Part shown: positions 24,616 through 33,276 of the stretch, one piece after another | Layout of the letters: the number at the start of each line of letters is the position of its first letter | Position numbering within the stretch: the stretch's first letter is position 1 | DNA from: Halobaculum sp. MBLA0143 | GTDB lineage: Archaea; Halobacteriota; Halobacteria; Halobacteriales; Haloferacaceae | DNA: 64,000 nucleotides | NCBI RefSeq assembly: GCF_041361465.1 | Contig: NZ_JBGKAC010000001.1 | Coordinates: 310,001-374,000, forward strand | Direction: 5' to 3' | Translations under genes and position numbers: made by a program | The notes under the pieces: generated by a model | Databases searched by the model: none | What the model saw: only the letters and a program-made list of their open reading frames with translations | Told to the model about the DNA's origin: nothing

Positions 24616-25755
24616 ATGGACTTCGAACTCTCTGCGGAACACCGGATGATCCGCGACCAGGTCCGGGAGTTCGCCGAAGAGGAGATCGAGCCGGTCGCCC
24701 AGGAGCTGGAGGACGAACACCGGTTCCCGGCGGAGATCTTCGACCAACTCGGCGAGTTGGACATGATGGGGGTGCCCGTCTCCGAGGAGTACGGCGGCCT
24801 CGGCGGCGACCAACTCATGTACGCGCTCGTCACCGAAGAGCTGGGACGGGTCTCCGGCGGTGTGGGCCTCTCGTACGCCGCACACGTCTCCTTGGGTGCC
24901 AAGCCGATCGAGCTGTTCGGCACGGACGAACAGAAGGAGCGCTGGCTCCGCCCGCTCGCAGAGGGTGACGAGATGGGGGCGTGGGCGCTCACGGAGCCGG
25001 AGTCCGGCTCCGACGCCTCCGACATGGACACGACGGCCGAGAGAGACGGCGACGAGTACGTCCTGAACGGCTCCAAGCAGTTCATCACGAACGCCAGCGA
25101 GGCCAACAGCGTCCTAGTGAAGGCCGTCACCGACTCCGACGCCGGCTACGGCGGCATCTCGACGTTCATCGTCGACCCCGAGGACGACGGCTTCGAGGTG
25201 ACGACCATCTGGGACAAGATGGGCCTCAACTGCTCGCCCACCTGCGAGATCCGACTGGACGACGTGCGCGTCCCCGAGGATCGGCTCCTCGGCGAGGAGG
25301 GGGAAGGCTGGGAACAGACCATGAAGACGCTGGACGGCGGCCGGATCTCCATCGCCGCCCTCTCGACCGGGCTCGCACAGGGCGCGTACGACGCCGCCGA
25401 GTCGTACGCCGACGACCGCGAGCAGTTCGGCAAGTCGATCACGGAGTTCGACGCCATCCGCGACAAGCTCGTCGACATGCACCGCAAGACGGAGCGCGCC
25501 CGGCTGCTCACCCACAAGGCCGCGACGCTGTACGACAACGGGGAGTCCGTGGGCCAGGAGTCGTCGCTGGCGAAGCTGGACGCCTCCGAGGCCGCCCGCG
25601 AGGTGGCCGAAGACGCCGTCCAGGTGCTCGGGGGCTACGGCTACACCGAGGACTTCTCTCCGCAGCGCTACTACCGCGACGCCAAGCTCATGGAGATCGG
25701 CGAGGGCACCAGCGAGATCCAACACCTGGTGATCGGAAGAGAGCTCGGACTCTAA
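24616..25755 (+). CDS. Acyl-CoA dehydrogenase
   Basis: FAD enzyme that oxidises acyl-CoA to enoyl-CoA. The 379-residue protein has the N-terminal helical domain (RMIRDQVREFAEEEIEPVA), GVGLSYAAHVSLG, the substrate strand AWALTEPESGSDAS, the FAD-contact KQFITNAS, and the C-terminal signature QVLGGYGYTEDFSPQRYYRDAKLMEIGEGTSEIQ containing the catalytic glutamate position of short-chain/butyryl type enzymes. A GTTTATGCC box lies about 27 nt before the ATG. No electron-transfer flavoprotein gene is adjacent. Confidence 0.94.
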   Translation: MDFELSAEHRMIRDQVREFAEEEIEPVAQELEDEHRFPAEIFDQLGELDMMGVPVSEEYGGLGGDQLMYALVTEELGRVSGGVGLSYAAHVSLGAKPIELFGTDEQKERWLRPLAEGDEMGAWALTEPESGSDASDMDTTAERDGDEYVLNGSKQFITNASEANSVLVKAVTDSDAGYGGISTFIVDPEDDGFEVTTIWDKMGLNCSPTCEIRLDDVRVPEDRLLGEEGEGWEQTMKTLDGGRISIAALSTGLAQGAYDAAESYADDREQFGKSITEFDAIRDKLVDMHRKTERARLLTHKAATLYDNGESVGQESSLAKLDASEAAREVAEDAVQVLGGYGYTEDFSPQRYYRDAKLMEIGEGTSEIQHLVIGRELGL

Positions 25756-25780
25756 AACACCGATCTTCTTACCGTTCGGA

Positions 25781-25909
25781 TGCGCGCCTGCGGCGCGCAC
25801 CGCTCACGGCAAAAACATCGATGCCGCCAGATCCCGGAGGGATCTGGCTGCTAACCGGATCGCTCCGCGATCCGGTGATGAAAAAGGCGCTCGCTCGGGC
25901 CTTCGGCCC
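25781..25909. repeat. Cluster of perfect short-loop palindromes
   Basis: Between the acyl-CoA dehydrogenase stop and uvrC lie four hairpins with 3-nt loops: TGCGCGCC/GGCGCGCA (25781-25799), GCCAGATCCC/GGGATCTGGC (25826-25848), ACCGGATCGC/GCGATCCGGT (25854-25876), and GGGCC/GGCCC inside direct CGCTCGCTCG copies (25897-25909). GATGAAAAAGGCGCTCGCTCG follows the third. The arms are perfect and tandem, like repetitive palindromic elements seen between genes in halophilic archaea. They may also end transcription from the upstream gene. Confidence 0.75.
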
Positions 25910-26064
25910 TCGCTCGCGTCCGGGTTCTAGTGCCGTACCGCGACCGCACCGCGACCGCTCCCCCGCTCGCGTACTGCATCGTAGTGCCGACCGCGGCAAC
26001 ACCGCACCGCAGTCGGGTGATTCTCCCGGCCGACGCTCGGCTCGCACCGCTTCGCACCGCTACC

Positions 26065-26133
26065 GAGAAATTCCCCTGGCCAGCACTCTGACCGCCCCGG
26101 AGAAATTTCCCCGGCCGGCGCTCTGACCGCCCC
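26065..26133. repeat. Two 34-bp direct repeats in ACCGC-rich spacer
   Basis: GAGAAATTCCCC... at 26065-26098 and GAGAAATTTCCC... at 26100-26133 match in 30 of 34 positions. The rest of 25910-26221 is rich in ACCGC/CACCGC motifs with no credible gene. A diverged third copy may start near 26015. The spacer looks like decayed repetitive DNA upstream of uvrC. Confidence 0.65.
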
Positions 26134-26221
26134 GCAACCGCACCGCCGCCGCACCGCCCCTGCCGCCCCCGTCGAACGACGCCAGCCTCAAGCCCGTCGC
26201 GCCCGGATAGGTACTCTGTCG

Positions 26222-27955
26222 ATGCAGACGGACGAACTCCGCGAGCGTGCCGCCGCCCTCCCGCACGAGCCCGGGGTGTACCAGTTCTTGGAGGGTGAGA
26301 CTGTCCTGTACGTCGGCAAGGCGGTCGACCTCCGCGACCGTGTCCCGTCGTACACCGACCCCCGCTCGCGGCGTGTCGCCCGGATGGTCGAGCGCGCAGA
26401 CGACCTCGACTTCGCCGTCACCGACACGGAGACCCAGGCGCTCCTGCTGGAGGCGAACTTGGTCAAGCGTCACAGCCCGCGGTTCAACGTCCGGCTGAAA
26501 GACGACAAGTCCTACCCGCTCGTCCAACTCACGGACCACTCGATCCCCCGGATCGAGGTGACGCGCGACCCCGACGAGGGCGCGACCGTGTTCGGCCCGT
26601 TCACGAACGTCGGCCGCGTGGAGACAGTCGTCAAGGCGCTCCGGGAGACGTACGGTCTCCGCGGCTGTTCCGACCACAAGTACGACAACCGCGACCGCCC
26701 GTGTCTCGACTACGAGGTCGGCCTCTGTTCTGCGCCGTGTGTCGACGAGACGGACGCCGAGAGCTACACCGAAGACGTGACGGCTGTCAGACGGTTCCTC
26801 CAGGGCGAGACGGGGGTGCTCGTGGACCCGTTGGAGCGTGCGATGGAGGCCGCCGCCGCCGACGAGGCGTTCGAACGCGCCGCCAACCTCCGGGACCGAC
26901 TGGCCGTCGTCCGAGCCTTCCACGGCGACGGCGGCGAGGCGATCAGCGGCGACGGCCGCGAGTCCGCCGTCGACGTGCTCGGCGCCACCGTCGAGGGCGA
27001 CCGCGCCGTCGTCGCCCGACTCCACAGCGAGGACGGCCAGCTCGTCGACCGGTCGCGTCACACCATGGACGCACCGGAGGGTTCCGAGGGTGTCGCGGCC
27101 GTCCTGTCGGCGTTCCTCGTCCAGTACTACGCCGAACGGTCGTTCCCCGACGCCGTCCTCCTGTCCGAGCGCCCGGCCGAGCGCGAGGTCCGCGAATGGC
27201 TGGAGACGGAGGGGGTCGCCGTCCGCGTGCCCGGCGCCGGCCGCGAGGCGAAGCTGGTGGATCTCGCGCTGAAGAACGCCCGCAGTGGCCCCAGCCGGAC
27301 GGACGAACTGGGGGCGCTCGCGGACGCACTCGGGACCACCCGCCCGGAACGGATCGAGGGGTTCGACGTGTCACACTCTCAGGGGAAGGCGGCGGTCGGC
27401 TCGAACGTCTGTTTCGTGGACGGGAGCGCCGAGAAGGCGGACTACCGCCGGAAGAAGCTGCCCGACCGCAACGACGACTACGACAACATGCGGGCGCTCG
27501 TGACCTGGCGGGCCGAACGGGCCGTCGAAGGCCGCGACGACCGTCCGGACCCGGACCTGCTCGTCGTCGACGGCGGCGACGGCCAACTGGGGGCCGCACG
27601 CGACGCGCTGGCGGCGACCGGCTGGGACGTGCCCGCCGTCGCGCTCGCCAAAGACGAGGAACTCGTGATCACGCCCGACCGCGTCCACGACTGGGACGAC
27701 GACGAAGGGAAACTCCACGTCCTCCAGCGCGTCCGCGACGAGGCCCACCGGTTCGCCGTCCAGTACCACCAGACGCTCCGGGACGAGGTGTCGACCGTCC
27801 TGGAGGACGTGCCCGGCGTCGGCCCGGAGACCCGTCGCCGACTGCTGCGTCGCTTCGGCTCCGTCGAGAACGTCCGCGACGCCGGCCACGACGACCTCAC
27901 GGACGTGCCGGGCGTCGGCGACGCCACCGCCGAGACGATCCGGTCGCGGCTGTGA
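26222..27955 (+). CDS. uvrC: Excinuclease ABC subunit C
   Basis: Incision subunit of nucleotide-excision repair. The 577-residue protein begins with the GIY-YIG nuclease ([23 protein letters not shown]), then the cysteine/Uvr region ([15 protein letters not shown]), a UVR motif ([15 protein letters not shown]), the RNase H-like C-terminal nuclease ([25 protein letters not shown]), and two helix-hairpin-helix motifs at the end ([31 protein letters not shown]). Length fits the family. uvrA and uvrB are not in the window. Confidence 0.95.
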   Translation: MQTDELRERAAALPHEPGVYQFLEGETVLYVGKAVDLRDRVPSYTDPRSRRVARMVERADDLDFAVTDTETQALLLEANLVKRHSPRFNVRLKDDKSYPLVQLTDHSIPRIEVTRDPDEGATVFGPFTNVGRVETVVKALRETYGLRGCSDHKYDNRDRPCLDYEVGLCSAPCVDETDAESYTEDVTAVRRFLQGETGVLVDPLERAMEAAAADEAFERAANLRDRLAVVRAFHGDGGEAISGDGRESAVDVLGATVEGDRAVVARLHSEDGQLVDRSRHTMDAPEGSEGVAAVLSAFLVQYYAERSFPDAVLLSERPAEREVREWLETEGVAVRVPGAGREAKLVDLALKNARSGPSRTDELGALADALGTTRPERIEGFDVSHSQGKAAVGSNVCFVDGSAEKADYRRKKLPDRNDDYDNMRALVTWRAERAVEGRDDRPDPDLLVVDGGDGQLGAARDALAATGWDVPAVALAKDEELVITPDRVHDWDDDEGKLHVLQRVRDEAHRFAVQYHQTLRDEVSTVLEDVPGVGPETRRRLLRRFGSVENVRDAGHDDLTDVPGVGDATAETIRSRL

Positions 27956-28004
27956 TCGCCCCGGGTCTGCTGGGTTTTTGCCCGCCGGCCGACAACCCCG
28001 TCGC

Positions 28005-29174
28005 ATGACCGAGGACACGCCCGCCGACGACGGCGGCACGTTCGACACGGTGCCGGACGCGGCGATCGTCGACGGCCGGGCGACGGACGCCTACTTCCGG
28101 AACACCCGCGACGCGCTGACGGCCGCGGACCGCAACCCCGAGGTCGTCGCCGAGGTGACCGCAGACCAGTTCCCCACCGGCGAGTTCGAACTCCTCGCGG
28201 GCGTCGACAACGCCGTCCGGCTCCTGACCGGCCGCGACGTGGACGTCGAGACACTCCCCCCGGGGACGTCGTTCGACGGTGGCCCGGTGCTCCGGATCGA
28301 GGGGTCGTACCTCGGCTTCGCCGAGCTGGAGACGGCACTCCTGGGGTTCCTCTCACACGCGACTGGGGTCGCAACGGCCGCCCTGGAGTGTCGCCGCGCC
28401 GCGCCGGAGACGACGCTCCTCTCGTTCGGCGCTCGCCACGTCCACCCGGCGCTCGCGGGCATGGTCGAGAAGAGCGCACTCCAGGCCGGCTTCGATGGCT
28501 TCTCGCACGTCGCCGCCGGCGACCAACTCGACCGGGAGCCCTCGGGAACGATGCCCCACGCGCTCGTCATCTCCTTCGGCCGCGAGGACCGCGCGGCCGC
28601 CTGGCGCGCGTTCGCCGACACGACCGACGGGCCGACGGTGACGCTGTGTGACACGTACGGCGACGAGGTGGAGGAGGTGTTGGCGGCCGTCGACGAACTC
28701 GGCGAGGAGCTGGACGGCGTCAGACTCGACACCACCGGCTCCCGCCGAGGGGACTTCCGGGACATCGCTTGTGAGGTTGCCTGGGAGTTAGACGCCCGCG
28801 GCCACGACGACGTGGACGTCTTCCTCTCCGGCGGGCTCGGCCCGGCCGACCTCCGTCACCTCCGGGACGTCGCCGACGGGTTCGGCGTCGGCGGCTACGT
28901 CTCCAACGCCGACCCGGTGGACTTCTCGTTGGACCTGGTGACGGTCGACGGCGAGCCGGCGGCGAAACGCGGGAAGCTGTCGGGCGCGAAGTCGGTGTAC
29001 CGCACCGCAGACGGCGGCCACCACGTCGGACTCAGGAACCGGGCCGGCCCGGGAGACGGGGAGTCGCTGCTGGAACGAGTCGTGACGGACGGAGAACGGA
29101 CGGCCACGTTCGACGTCGACGAGACGGCCCGACGCGCGCTGGCGGACGCGCAACGGGTCGGGTTCCGGGAGTGA
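28005..29174 (+). CDS. Nicotinate phosphoribosyltransferase
   Basis: Makes nicotinate mononucleotide from nicotinate and PRPP in NAD salvage. The 389-residue protein has TDAYFRNTRDAL near the N-terminus, GSYLGFAELETALLGFLSHATGVAT, the phosphoribosyl-enzyme region SFGARHVHPALAGMVEKSALQAGFDG and the conserved RLDTTGSRRGDF and VFLSGGL(GP) strands. These fit the archaeal short type. The ATG at 28005 follows uvrC by 49 bases. It ends exactly where the AMMECR1 gene ends on the other strand. Confidence 0.9.
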   Translation: MTEDTPADDGGTFDTVPDAAIVDGRATDAYFRNTRDALTAADRNPEVVAEVTADQFPTGEFELLAGVDNAVRLLTGRDVDVETLPPGTSFDGGPVLRIEGSYLGFAELETALLGFLSHATGVATAALECRRAAPETTLLSFGARHVHPALAGMVEKSALQAGFDGFSHVAAGDQLDREPSGTMPHALVISFGREDRAAAWRAFADTTDGPTVTLCDTYGDEVEEVLAAVDELGEELDGVRLDTTGSRRGDFRDIACEVAWELDARGHDDVDVFLSGGLGPADLRHLRDVADGFGVGGYVSNADPVDFSLDLVTVDGEPAAKRGKLSGAKSVYRTADGGHHVGLRNRAGPGDGESLLERVVTDGERTATFDVDETARRALADAQRVGFRE

Positions 29175-29777
29175 CTACAGCTCTTCGACGCTGCCGCCGT
29201 CCGGGCGCTCTCGGTACACCTGGCCGTCGATCAGCGTGACGACGGCCTCGTCGTCCTGCCAGGCCAACGGGGAGAGCCCACACTTCCGGCAGGTCCGCGA
29301 GAGGAACTGCTGGGCGCTCCAGTCGTTCTTGACCGGGACGGTGGGGTACAGCCAGCCGTGGGTGCTGCCGTAGTTGACGGCGACCCCGTGGCGACCGAGT
29401 TCGATGTCGGCGACCGGGTCGTCCGTCAGCATCACGTCCTCGACGACACAGACGGACACCTGGAGAGTGTCGAGTTCACCGCTCTCTACCTCGGAGCCGC
29501 CGGAGTCGGACGACGCGGCGCCGATCGCGGCGTCGACGATGGCGTGGCCCAGCTGGTCGTCCGTGCGATACGAGCCCGCACACCCGCGGAGCCGACCACG
29601 CCCGCGTGTCGACTTGAGTCGGACGAACGCGCCGGTGCGGTTGTAGAACGCGTCGCGCATACTCCCCGGATCCTCGCGTTGTCCCCGTTCGACGAAAGCG
29701 GTCACCGATTCCCGGGCGAGTTCGACCGCGCGAACGCCGTCTTGGTACGAGAGTTCCACGGCCCGAGCCTGAGACAT
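29175..29777 (-). CDS. AMMECR1 domain protein
   Basis: A 200-residue protein of the conserved AMMECR1/TIGR00296 family. It has FVRLKSTRGRGRLRGCAGSY (the RGCxG segment), the VNYGSTHGWLYPTVPVKNDW region and the C-terminal CRKCG with WQDDEAVVTLIDGQVYRE. The human homologue is mutated in a contiguous-gene syndrome; biochemical function is not established, though RGCIG-motif proteins cluster with radical-SAM and MEMO genes elsewhere. AGTTGAAGT about 27 nt before the ATG fits a leaderless promoter. Confidence 0.9.
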   Translation of the reverse strand: MSQARAVELSYQDGVRAVELARESVTAFVERGQREDPGSMRDAFYNRTGAFVRLKSTRGRGRLRGCAGSYRTDDQLGHAIVDAAIGAASSDSGGSEVESGELDTLQVSVCVVEDVMLTDDPVADIELGRHGVAVNYGSTHGWLYPTVPVKNDWSAQQFLSRTCRKCGLSPLAWQDDEAVVTLIDGQVYRERPDGGSVEEL

Positions 29778-29851
29778 GCCCGCACAGATGTGCCGGGGAG
29801 ACTTCAACTCTTCCCCACCTGCCGGGAGAGTTATAACCGGCTGTGCCTTAC

Positions 29852-30260
29852 CCGGGGGTGGCAGAGGGAGCCCGACTCCCGTGGCGACACGAGGAAAGTC
29901 CCCCCACCGTCCGGACGGGCGACCGGGCGCAAGCCCGGAGTCGGAGACGGCTGGCTCTGGAACAGAGACGACACCGCCCGGGCCGACCGATGAGGCGTGC
30001 GAACCGACCCGAGAGGGGGCCGCCGCCGCTCACGCGGCACGGAGCACCGCGCGGACACACCGCGCGGGCCAGGGAGACCCCGCCGAGGGTCGACGCCCGG
30101 GAACGGATGGAACGGCGAATCCTCGCCGGTGCAAGCCCGCGCCGACGGCACGGACCACCCGTGCCCGATGGTAGTTCGGACGACGACCGCCCACACGGGC
30201 GGGCCCGGTGCGGGCGCTCAGCCGAATGTCGGGCCGAACCGAAGGGGGCTTACTCCCCTC
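29852..30260 (+). ncRNA. rnpB: RNase P RNA, archaeal type A
   Basis: Catalytic RNA that removes tRNA 5' leaders. Recognisable conserved pieces: the 5' region GGTGGCAGAGGGAGCC, the invariant GAGGAAAGTCC (CR-I, 29891-29901), the CTGGAACAGAGACGACACC segment (CR-II/III), GGATGGAACGGCGAATCC, and the 3' CCGAACCGAAGGGGGCTTAC (CR-V). A GGGGG run at 29854-29858 can pair with TCCCC at 30254-30258 as P1, setting the ends approximately. A TATA box TTATAACC lies at 29831-29838, about 20-25 nt before the 5' end. Ends are good to a few bases. Confidence 0.94.
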
Positions 30261-30342
30261 AGCCGCACTCACTCGCCCAGCGGCCGCGCCGCCCCGTCGC
30301 CGCAACCGGCAGCTATACTGGCGCGACACCCGTGTCACGAGC

Positions 30343-31086
30343 GTGTCACCACGCCAGTCGTTTCTCGCCGGCGCCCGCGCGATCGCGCCGGTGTTGCTCG
30401 GCGCGATCCCGTTCGGGCTGGTCGCGGGCGCCGCGGCCGTGTCGGCCGATCTCACGGTCGCACAGGCGCTGGGGCTGTCGACGGTCGTGTTCGCCGGCGC
30501 CTCACAGTTGGCAGCTATCGAACTGTTGGGTCGGGACGCCGCCTTCCTCGTCGTCGTCGGGACGGCGCTCGTCATCAACGTCCGGCTCGTGATGTACTCC
30601 GCGTCCATCGCGCCGTACTTCGAGGGCGTCTCCCGGGCCCGCCGGGCGTTGATCGCGTACCTCCTGACGGACCAGGCGTACGCGCTGTCCATCACCCGGT
30701 TCCGCGACCGTGGCCCGTCCGTCTGGTACTACCTCGGGACGGCCGTCCCGCTGTGGGCCGTGTTCGTCGTCGCCACCGCCGTCGGCGCCGTCGGCGGCGC
30801 CCAGTTGCCGTCGTCGCTGCCGCTCGGGTTCGCCGTCCCCCTCGTGTTCCTGGCCGTGCTCACGCCGGCCGTCACCGACGACGCCGCCGTCGTCGCCGCC
30901 GTCGTCGGCGGCACGGTCGCCGTCGCCGGCGCGTCGCTCCCGCTGAACCTCGGGCTAGTGGCGGGCGCGCTCGCCGGTATCGCCGCCGGGCTCGTCGCCG
31001 ACGAACTGTCCGGCGAGACCGGAGAGAGCGAGGGCGACGGCGAGCCCGAGCGCGACAACGAAGACGACGGGGGTGAACCGGCGTGA
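30343..31086 (+). CDS. azlC: AzlC family branched-chain amino acid exporter subunit
   Basis: Large subunit of the AzlCD exporter. The 247-residue protein has the family start QSFLAGARAIAPVLLGAIPFGLVAG, a GLSTVVFAGASQLAAIELLG segment, and VINVRLVMYSASIAPYF, with about seven membrane spans. The C-terminus is an acidic cytosolic tail. A TATACT box at 30314-30319 precedes the GTG at 30343 by about 25 nt, so the upstream extension of the frame, which is arginine/proline rich, is not used. It overlaps azlD by 4 nt. Confidence 0.9.
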   Translation: MSPRQSFLAGARAIAPVLLGAIPFGLVAGAAAVSADLTVAQALGLSTVVFAGASQLAAIELLGRDAAFLVVVGTALVINVRLVMYSASIAPYFEGVSRARRALIAYLLTDQAYALSITRFRDRGPSVWYYLGTAVPLWAVFVVATAVGAVGGAQLPSSLPLGFAVPLVFLAVLTPAVTDDAAVVAAVVGGTVAVAGASLPLNLGLVAGALAGIAAGLVADELSGETGESEGDGEPERDNEDDGGEPA

Positions 31087-31397
31087 TCGCGTGGCCCGCC
31101 ATCGTCGCCGTCGGCGTCGGGACGTTCCTGCTCCGGGCGTCGTTCCTCTACCTCTACGAACGAATCGACCTGCCCGACCGGGGGGAACGAGCCCTGGAAC
31201 TCGTGCCCGCGGCCGTACTGTCGGCGCTCGTCGCGCCGTCGTTCCTGGCGCCGGAGGGGGCGGTCGTCGTCCTCGGCAACGACCGGCTGCTCGCGGGCGC
31301 CGTCGCGCTCGCGGTCGCCTGGCGGACGGAGAACATCCTGGCGACGCTGGCCGTCGGGTTCGGACTACTGCTTGGGCTCCGACTGTTGCCCTTCTAG
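31083..31397 (+). CDS. azlD: AzlD family membrane protein
   Basis: Small subunit of the AzlCD exporter, 104 residues with about three or four membrane spans. It matches AzlD in VAVGVGTFLLRASFLYLYERI, ALELVPAAVLSALVAPSFLAPEG and LAVAWRTENILATLAVGFGLLLGLRLL. The GTG start overlaps the azlC stop (GTGA), so the two subunits are made together. Substrate is predicted from the family to be branched-chain amino acids, not shown here. Confidence 0.9.
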   Translation: MIAWPAIVAVGVGTFLLRASFLYLYERIDLPDRGERALELVPAAVLSALVAPSFLAPEGAVVVLGNDRLLAGAVALAVAWRTENILATLAVGFGLLLGLRLLPF

Positions 31398-31404
31398 TCG
31401 CGGG

Positions 31405-32718
31405 CTACTCCCCGACAGGCTCTGCCGACAACACGGCGCTGGCGGCGGCCTGCCCGCTCTCCATCGCCCCTTGGATCGAGGACCACTCCGTGTAGTCGCC
31501 CGCGAGGTAGACGGAGCCCGACGGGGCCGTGACGGACGGCAGGTCGTCGAACACGCCCGGCGGCTGGGCGAACTGGGCGAATCGGAGCCGGTCCGTGTGG
31601 ATCGGTTCCAACGACTCGAACGACTGTTCCGGGTACCACGCCGACAGCGCCGCCCGGGTGTCGGCCGCCAGCGACTCCTCGTCCCGTTCCAGCGCATCCT
31701 CACCCAGGAACGTCGCACACAGCAGTTCCCGGCCGTCCGGGGCGTACTCCGGGGCCACCTCCGACAACGGCACGACCACGTTCGGCGACGCCCCGTCCGT
31801 GTGCAACAGGATCTTGTCGCCGGTCTCCACCCGCGCGTGCTCCGGCAGGCTGTAGAACTGCGTGGTCGACGACTTCCCCTCTGTCGGAATCGTGTCGACG
31901 CCCGTCAGCTCTCGGGCACTCCGCGGGTCGGCGGCGACGACGACCGCGTCCGCCTCCCGGCTCGCCTCCGTCGTCTCGAACCCGACCGGACCGGCGCCAC
32001 GAGTCCGGCCGCCGCCCCGGTCGTGCTCGACTGCCGCGACCCCCTCGTTGCGGACGATCTCGACCCCGGCCGCCCGGGCCCGGTCGGCCAACTGCTCGGC
32101 GATCGCCCCCATCCCGTCGGCGGGAACGGCGATCCGGCCGCGCGAGAGCGTCCGGAACGTGTACTGGAACACCTGACTCGACGTGGCGAGCGAGCGGTCC
32201 AGAGTGATCCCACCGTAGAACGGGGCGACGAACTTCTCGACGTACGACTCCGAGAACCCCCAGTCGTCCAGGTACGCCCGGATCGACTCGTCCGACCCCT
32301 GGAAGAACTCCGACTCCTCGCGGCTCCGGAGATCCTGACGCAGGAGGAGCGTCCGGAGCTTGTCGCTCGTCGGCACCTCCAGGTTGAGAACCGACTCCAC
32401 GAGCGCTCCCGGGTCCCGCAACGGGTCCGACAGCACGGCGCGGGTCCCCTCTGCCGTCGAACACAACACCGCGCCCGGGGAGAAGCCACGCAGATCCAAC
32501 GCGTCGAGATCCAACTCCGTCCGGACGGCGGGGTAGGCCGTGAACAACACCTGGAAGCCGCGGTCCAGGACGAACCCGTCGCGGTGGCGCGACCGCACAC
32601 GGCCACCCACGCTGTCGCGTGTCTCGTACACCCGGACGTCGACACCCGCGTCGGCGAGTCGACGCGCGGCGACGAGTCCGGCCAGTCCCGCGCCGACGAC
32701 GGCAACCTCCTCGCTCAT
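31405..32718 (-). CDS. FAD-dependent oxidoreductase, amine-oxidase/phytoene-desaturase type
   Basis: A 437-residue flavoenzyme. The Rossmann start VAVVGAGLAGLVAARRLADAG binds the ADP of FAD, followed by YETRDSVGGRVRSR (GGR motif) and a C-terminal flavin loop VYLAGDYTEWSSIQGAMESGQAAA. Middle residues include PFYGGITLDRSL, a conserved helical substrate domain. The family includes amine oxidases, phytoene desaturases and protoporphyrinogen oxidases; the substrate cannot be chosen here. A CCTTAGTTC box about 27 nt before the ATG is its promoter. It is convergent with azlD. Confidence 0.87.
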   Translation of the reverse strand: MSEEVAVVGAGLAGLVAARRLADAGVDVRVYETRDSVGGRVRSRHRDGFVLDRGFQVLFTAYPAVRTELDLDALDLRGFSPGAVLCSTAEGTRAVLSDPLRDPGALVESVLNLEVPTSDKLRTLLLRQDLRSREESEFFQGSDESIRAYLDDWGFSESYVEKFVAPFYGGITLDRSLATSSQVFQYTFRTLSRGRIAVPADGMGAIAEQLADRARAAGVEIVRNEGVAAVEHDRGGGRTRGAGPVGFETTEASREADAVVVAADPRSARELTGVDTIPTEGKSSTTQFYSLPEHARVETGDKILLHTDGASPNVVVPLSEVAPEYAPDGRELLCATFLGEDALERDEESLAADTRAALSAWYPEQSFESLEPIHTDRLRFAQFAQPPGVFDDLPSVTAPSGSVYLAGDYTEWSSIQGAMESGQAAASAVLSAEPVGE

Positions 32719-32767
32719 ACCCGGCGGTTCGACGCCCGGGAACTAAGGCGTACAGATTCCGTCGGCG

Positions 32768-33142
32768 TCACTCCGCGGGGGCGCCCGTCTCCACGCCGAA
32801 CCCGTCGGCCCCGAGCGTGACGGTCACCTCCTCGAACGCCGCGTGGAACTCCCGGCGGTGGTGGCCGTCCGGGTCGAACGACATCGCCGGCTCCACGAGC
32901 CCGGCCTCCTCTAGGTCGTCCAACCGGCGGTAGACGGTCGGCCGCGAGACGCCAAGTAGCTCGACCAGCTCACACGCCGGCTTCGCGTCGCCCGTCACCG
33001 CCTGGAGGATCTGGCGGGCGTACTCGTCGGTGAGGAGGTCGACGACCTCCTCGGCCGGGGAGTCGATCGCCGGCCCGTCGTCTTCGTCGGTGTATCGCTC
33101 TCTCGCGCGCTGTACGGCGGCTGCGTCGGAGGGCGCTGACAT
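32768..33142 (-). CDS. Winged-helix transcriptional regulator
   Basis: A 124-residue ArsR/HTH-type regulator. The core is EEVVDLLTDEYARQILQAVTGDAKPACELVELLGVSRPTVYRRLDDLEEAGLVEP, with recognition helix VSRPTVYRRL, followed by a beta wing and a short C-terminal strand region (REFHAAFEEVTVTLGADGF). A clear TTTATATGG TATA-like sequence lies about 27 nt before the ATG at 33142. The N-terminal 25 residues are acidic and disordered. Targets unknown; it lies between the FAD enzyme and threonine-synthase-like genes. Confidence 0.85.
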   Translation of the reverse strand: MSAPSDAAAVQRARERYTDEDDGPAIDSPAEEVVDLLTDEYARQILQAVTGDAKPACELVELLGVSRPTVYRRLDDLEEAGLVEPAMSFDPDGHHRREFHAAFEEVTVTLGADGFGVETGAPAE

Positions 33143-33276
33143 CGTACTCGAACGGAGGCGCTACGATACCATATAAAGGTATCCCCGTTTGCTGGTCTCG
33201 AAAACCTGCACAACCCGGTCACAGTTCGCCGGGAGCGAGAAGAACCCATATGCCCCTCGCGGTCGGAGGCTCTCGT

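Noticed and set aside
29852-30260. Open frames running through the RNase P RNA as genes
   Set aside because: The RNA has all conserved RNase P pieces; frames there are basic and without family.
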